In this document: positions 61,766 through 64,000 of the stretch, piece by piece
Position numbering within the stretch: position 1 is the first letter of the stretch
Layout of the letters: every line of letters starts with the position of its first letter
Origin: Bacillus multifaciens
Lineage (GTDB): Bacteria > Bacillota > Bacilli > Bacillales > Bacillaceae_G
Direction: 5' to 3'
NCBI RefSeq assembly: GCF_030756675.1
Contig: NZ_JAVBXD010000016.1
Span: 25,696 to 89,695, forward strand
Length of the DNA stretch: 64,000 bases
Position numbers and translations under genes: made by a program
Notes under the pieces: model-generated
Databases searched by the model: none
What the model saw: only the letters and a program-made list of their open reading frames with translations
What the model was told of the DNA's origin: nothing

Positions 61766-62750
61766 TTACAATCAGTAGATCATTTTTTTGCAGAGTAAAG
61801 GAATGAATCGGATTTATATGATAGTGTCCGTCACGTTGTAAACCAAGTAAAAGTATATTTTGTTTTAATAAATCGCAGTTACAATATTCGAAAGTTTCAC
61901 CATCGTATTGTTCAGGAGTATGCAGAAGTTGTAATTTATTTGCAGTAATTTCATTGTAAATAGTAAATAGTACTTCTGAAATCGAAGGAAATAATAAAGA
62001 AGCGGCAAATACATAACTCGTTAATTTATTTCCTTCAATAATTTCTGTTGCACCTGCTCGTTTCGCGTTATGAATTTGATCGGAAGTTAACATTTCAACG
62101 ATACAATATATAGTTGGGTTTAATCCTTTCGCTGTTAAGATGGTTAAAATAGACTGTGTATCAGCAGAGCTCTCGCTTTTTTCTTTGTCAGCTGTAATCA
62201 AAATAGTATGCGCAGTACGAATATTTGCTTTGAGTAAAATGTGATCATGATGAGGACAACCTTTAATAAATTGTAGATGATGAAATGACTTCGGTAGCAG
62301 AGGGAGTGTTTCATCTATAAGAACAATATCAAGGTTTGGTTGTAATACGCGCATTTGACTTACTACGTGTTTCACACGTTCGTTCCAGCCGACAACAATC
62401 ATATGTTTATGGCAAGAGGCAGCCTCTTCACCTTTTATTTTCATATATTGTTTACTAATCATTTCGGTCGCAAAAGATACCATATAATAAGAACCAAATC
62501 CGGTTCCTAATAAAATGAGAATGATCGCGAGGATTCTTCCTTGTATACTATGAGGAACGTAATCGCCGTATCCAACAGTGAATGTTGTGACAAGTGCCCA
62601 CCATATACCATCAAACCATGATTGAAAGTGAACGGGTTCTAATTTGTGAATAAGAAATCCGAAGAACAGGATGAATAAACCAATTAAGGTGACCAGTCGT
62701 AAAATAATAGAATTGCGAAATGTATCTAAAATACTACTTCTTACATTCAA
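61755..62750 (-). CDS. yugO: YugO, RCK-domain potassium channel
   Basis: 331 residues from the TTG at 62748-62750. Two membrane helices flank a pore loop with selectivity filter TTFTVGYGD (filter 58-63), followed by an RCK/TrkA-N domain (HMIVVGWNERVKHVVSQMR) and a TrkA-C-like end. YugO releases K+ and carries electrical signals in B. subtilis biofilms. AGGAGGAG lies nine bases before the TTG. An ATG at 62787-62789, with its own GGAG, would add 13 residues but lies in the end of a bcr1-like repeat. Confidence 0.88.
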   Translation of the reverse strand: MNVRSSILDTFRNSIILRLVTLIGLFILFFGFLIHKLEPVHFQSWFDGIWWALVTTFTVGYGDYVPHSIQGRILAIILILLGTGFGSYYMVSFATEMISKQYMKIKGEEAASCHKHMIVVGWNERVKHVVSQMRVLQPNLDIVLIDETLPLLPKSFHHLQFIKGCPHHDHILLKANIRTAHTILITADKEKSESSADTQSILTILTAKGLNPTIYCIVEMLTSDQIHNAKRAGATEIIEGNKLTSYVFAASLLFPSISEVLFTIYNEITANKLQLLHTPEQYDGETFEYCNCDLLKQNILLLGLQRDGHYHINPIHSFTLQKNDLLIVIKH

Positions 62751-62773
62751 TGTTTGTAGCTCCTCCTGTATCA

Positions 62774-62919
62774 ATATATATAAATCCATTTTGACTTCTC
62801 CACATATAGATTGCTGCTATGCAGAAAAAAAGGCCCTAACCGCTTCTGCGCATGGCCAGACGCTCTCGCTCACCTAAAAAAGGTTTTTATGTCGGTTTTC
62901 TAACTTGGATTTATATAGT
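62774..62919. repeat. bcr1-like element, copy B5 (inverted), at the yugO start
   Basis: 146 bases bounded by ATATATAAATCC and GGATTTATATAG, i.e. 10-bp inverted terminal repeats. The complement of the core is GTGAGCGAGAGCGTCTGGCC, then GCGCAGAAGCGG. It supplies the DNA immediately upstream of, and probably part of, the yugO leader. Confidence 0.85.
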
Positions 62920-62944
62920 TATATTGTTGCCATTATGAAAAAAG

Positions 62945-62972
62945 AAAAACCCCCTCATGAGTGAGGGAGTTG
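62945..62972 (-). terminator. Terminator of the MgtC-family gene
   Basis: On the reverse strand CTCCCTCACTCATGAGGGGG then TTTTTC; it overlaps nothing else. Confidence 0.8.
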
Positions 62973-63659
62973 TCAGATGCTTTCCACTTCGGTTTGTTGA
63001 ACGCTATCAAGCTGTTGAATTGCATAGTATACATTAGCTGTACGCATTTTTTGATCAACAGATAGCTTCATTTGCAGAAAATGAGCTCCATTTTCTAATG
63101 TTTTAAGTTTCATATTTTTAACTTTTATATCCATCTTTTTTATATCATCGATGACTGTAGGGATATTTTCCATACTATTTACGACAAGGTTTACCGCAAT
63201 TTCGCGCTGTCTAAGAGACTTTGGGCCTAAAATATTCATAACAAAAGGAATAAGTTCTACGCTAATCATGAGGAAACACATACCAGAAATAGCTTCTAAA
63301 TAAAAACCTGCGCCCACTGCGATACCAATTCCTGATGCGCCCCAAATCATGGCAGCAGTAGTTAAGCCTGCGATGCTGTCGTTACCTCTACGTAAAATAA
63401 CTCCCGCTCCTAAAAAACCAATTCCCGATACAACTTGAGCTGCTAAGCGGAGGGGGTCCATAGTGATTCTGTTTGAGATAGAACTTGGTAAATTGTAAGC
63501 TGCTTTAATTGAAACAATAGTAAGTAAACAACTGATAATAGAAATAACTAAGCAAGTTTTTAAACCTAGTGGCTTTCGCTTTAGTTCCCGTTCTAAACCA
63601 ATTGCAAATCCTAAAATGGCAGAGAGGCCTATCTTAAGTAATAAATCGAAGTGTTCCAA
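62973..63659 (-). CDS. MgtC/SapB-family membrane protein
   Basis: 228 residues. LSAILGFAIGLERELKRKPL followed by GLKTCLVI is the MgtC signature, and the VVSGIGFLGAGVILRRGNDS and GLTTAAMIWGASGIGIAVG helices follow; about five membrane segments end near 145, with a C-terminal ACT-like domain after. MgtC proteins affect Mg2+ homeostasis and ATP synthase in pathogens; the Bacillus role is unclear. The TTG at 63657-63659 with GGGGAGG eight bases upstream gives the family start; the upstream extension is not conserved. Confidence 0.86.
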   Translation of the reverse strand: MEHFDLLLKIGLSAILGFAIGLERELKRKPLGLKTCLVISIISCLLTIVSIKAAYNLPSSISNRITMDPLRLAAQVVSGIGFLGAGVILRRGNDSIAGLTTAAMIWGASGIGIAVGAGFYLEAISGMCFLMISVELIPFVMNILGPKSLRQREIAVNLVVNSMENIPTVIDDIKKMDIKVKNMKLKTLENGAHFLQMKLSVDQKMRTANVYYAIQQLDSVQQTEVESI

Positions 63660-63767
63660 TTTGTATTCCTCCCCGTAATTTGGTGTAATAGATAAGCTGA
63701 TATTTTCAGTATATGGTACAAGGAAGGAAAGTTGGACACTTTTTATAAAAAATATTGAAAAAGGGTG

Positions 63768-63796
63768 TTGCATTTCGGAAATCATCATGCTATATT
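63768..63796 (+). promoter_or_regulatory. rRNA operon promoter P1
   Basis: TTGCAT (63768-63773), 17 bases, then TATATT (63791-63796). Confidence 0.7.
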
Positions 63797-63856
63797 AATA
63801 AACGTCGCTGATGCACGAAAGCAGAAAGCGAAATGAAAAACAAGAAAAAAACAATG

Positions 63857-63885
63857 TTGACATCGAAAAACAAAGATGTTAACAT
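63857..63885 (+). promoter_or_regulatory. rRNA operon promoter P2
   Basis: Consensus TTGACA (63857-63862), 17 bases, then TAACAT (63880-63885). The tandem arrangement with P1, 89 bases apart, is usual for Bacillus rrn operons. Confidence 0.85.
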
Positions 63886-63891
63886 GAGGAA

Positions 63892-63930
63892 GTCGCAAAT
63901 GAGCGACGGATAAGTTCTTTGAAAACTGAA
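63892..63930 (+). promoter_or_regulatory. rrn leader hairpin and boxA antitermination site
   Basis: GTCGC-AAATGA-GCGAC forms a small hairpin, and GTTCTTTGAAAACTG at 63914-63928 is the boxA-type NusB/NusE binding site found before 16S genes. Confidence 0.75.
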
Positions 63931-63982
63931 CGAAACAAACAACGTGAAACGTCAATTTTTATTTATGATGCTAGACAAACAC

Positions 63983-64000
63983 TTTATTGGAGAGTTTGAT
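63983..64000 (+). rRNA. 16S ribosomal RNA (first 18 bases, partial)
   Basis: TTTATTGGAGAGTTTGAT is the 5' end of Bacillus cereus-type 16S rRNA; the gene continues past the window edge. Confidence 0.92.

Noticed and set aside
1-64000. CRISPR arrays, prophage, integrative element or transposase genes
   Set aside because: No regularly spaced identical direct repeats with unique spacers, no integrase, portal, terminase or transposase ORF was seen; the repeats present are short intergenic families.

Overview
The window is a chromosomal segment of a Bacillus cereus-group bacterium. The evidence is the low GC content with AGGAGG-type ribosome sites and many TTG/GTG starts, a gene set that follows the Bacillus subtilis yut-yum-yui-yug order, many copies of B. 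cereus-group intergenic repeats (bcr1-like and others), and the first bases of a Bacillus 16S rRNA at the right edge. It is mostly a conserved core backbone broken by small accessory insertions. I see no prophage, plasmid genes, transposase or CRISPR array.

Left part (1-14.8 kb): the start of glpX, then the yutE-yutF / yutG-yutH / yutI-yuzD / yutJ-yuzB-dapF-yutM backbone. It holds several iron-sulfur or thiol proteins (Nfu-type YutI, IscA/HesB-type YutM, CxxC proteins YuzD and YuzB, and a MarR/ArsR-like regulator with a C-terminal cysteine cluster). Two accessory blocks interrupt it: a tet(L)-like efflux gene with an intact regulatory leader peptide, a truncated flavodoxin-fold oxidoreductase and a GNAT enzyme (2.4-5.5 kb); and a nucleotidyltransferase of the aminoglycoside adenylyltransferase type plus the soluble oxygen sensor HemAT, the latter bracketed by repeats (8-11.4 kb).

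Middle (15-29 kb): a KinB-like sporulation kinase, an FbpB-like small basic protein, a DUF523 protein, a frameshifted HTH gene, an MFS exporter, a GyrI-like ligand-binding protein, ferredoxin-NADP reductase YumC, and NADH dehydrogenase YumB with candidate Rex redox operators. Then come the housekeeping genes nudix, yuiB, yuiC, DUF309, pepA and pgcA.

Cell-envelope cluster (27.5-41.6 kb): pgcA and gtaB can supply UDP-glucose. They are followed by a GT2 polyprenyl-phosphate glycosyltransferase, a GtrA-type flippase and two different giant YfhO-family GT-C proteins. Together these look like a three-component machine that glycosylates a teichoic acid or another surface polymer outside the membrane. 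Convergent to it is a compact Wzx/MurJ-GT4-Wzy operon for another surface polysaccharide. This double cluster is the most biologically interesting part of the window.

Right part (41.9-64 kb): BirA-controlled bioY, T-box-controlled glyS, alkD, an ArsB/NhaD-type permease, the KinB-associated factors kapD and kapB, a SodC-like lipoprotein missing two metal ligands, patB, yugE/yugF, an AraC-GyrI regulator whose last codons come from a repeat, alaR-alaT, yugI, yuzA, pgi, yugN, the K+ channel yugO and an MgtC-family protein. It ends with the tandem promoters, boxA and first 18 bases of an rRNA operon.

Repeats are the other notable layer. At least four families sit in the gaps: a 261-270 bp element with 12-bp terminal inverted repeats, bcr1-like elements with ATATAAATCC/GGATTTATAT ends, GC-rich hairpin elements (one lies between the glyS T-box and its start codon), and elements made of CGCCGATA iterons spaced 20-21 bp apart.
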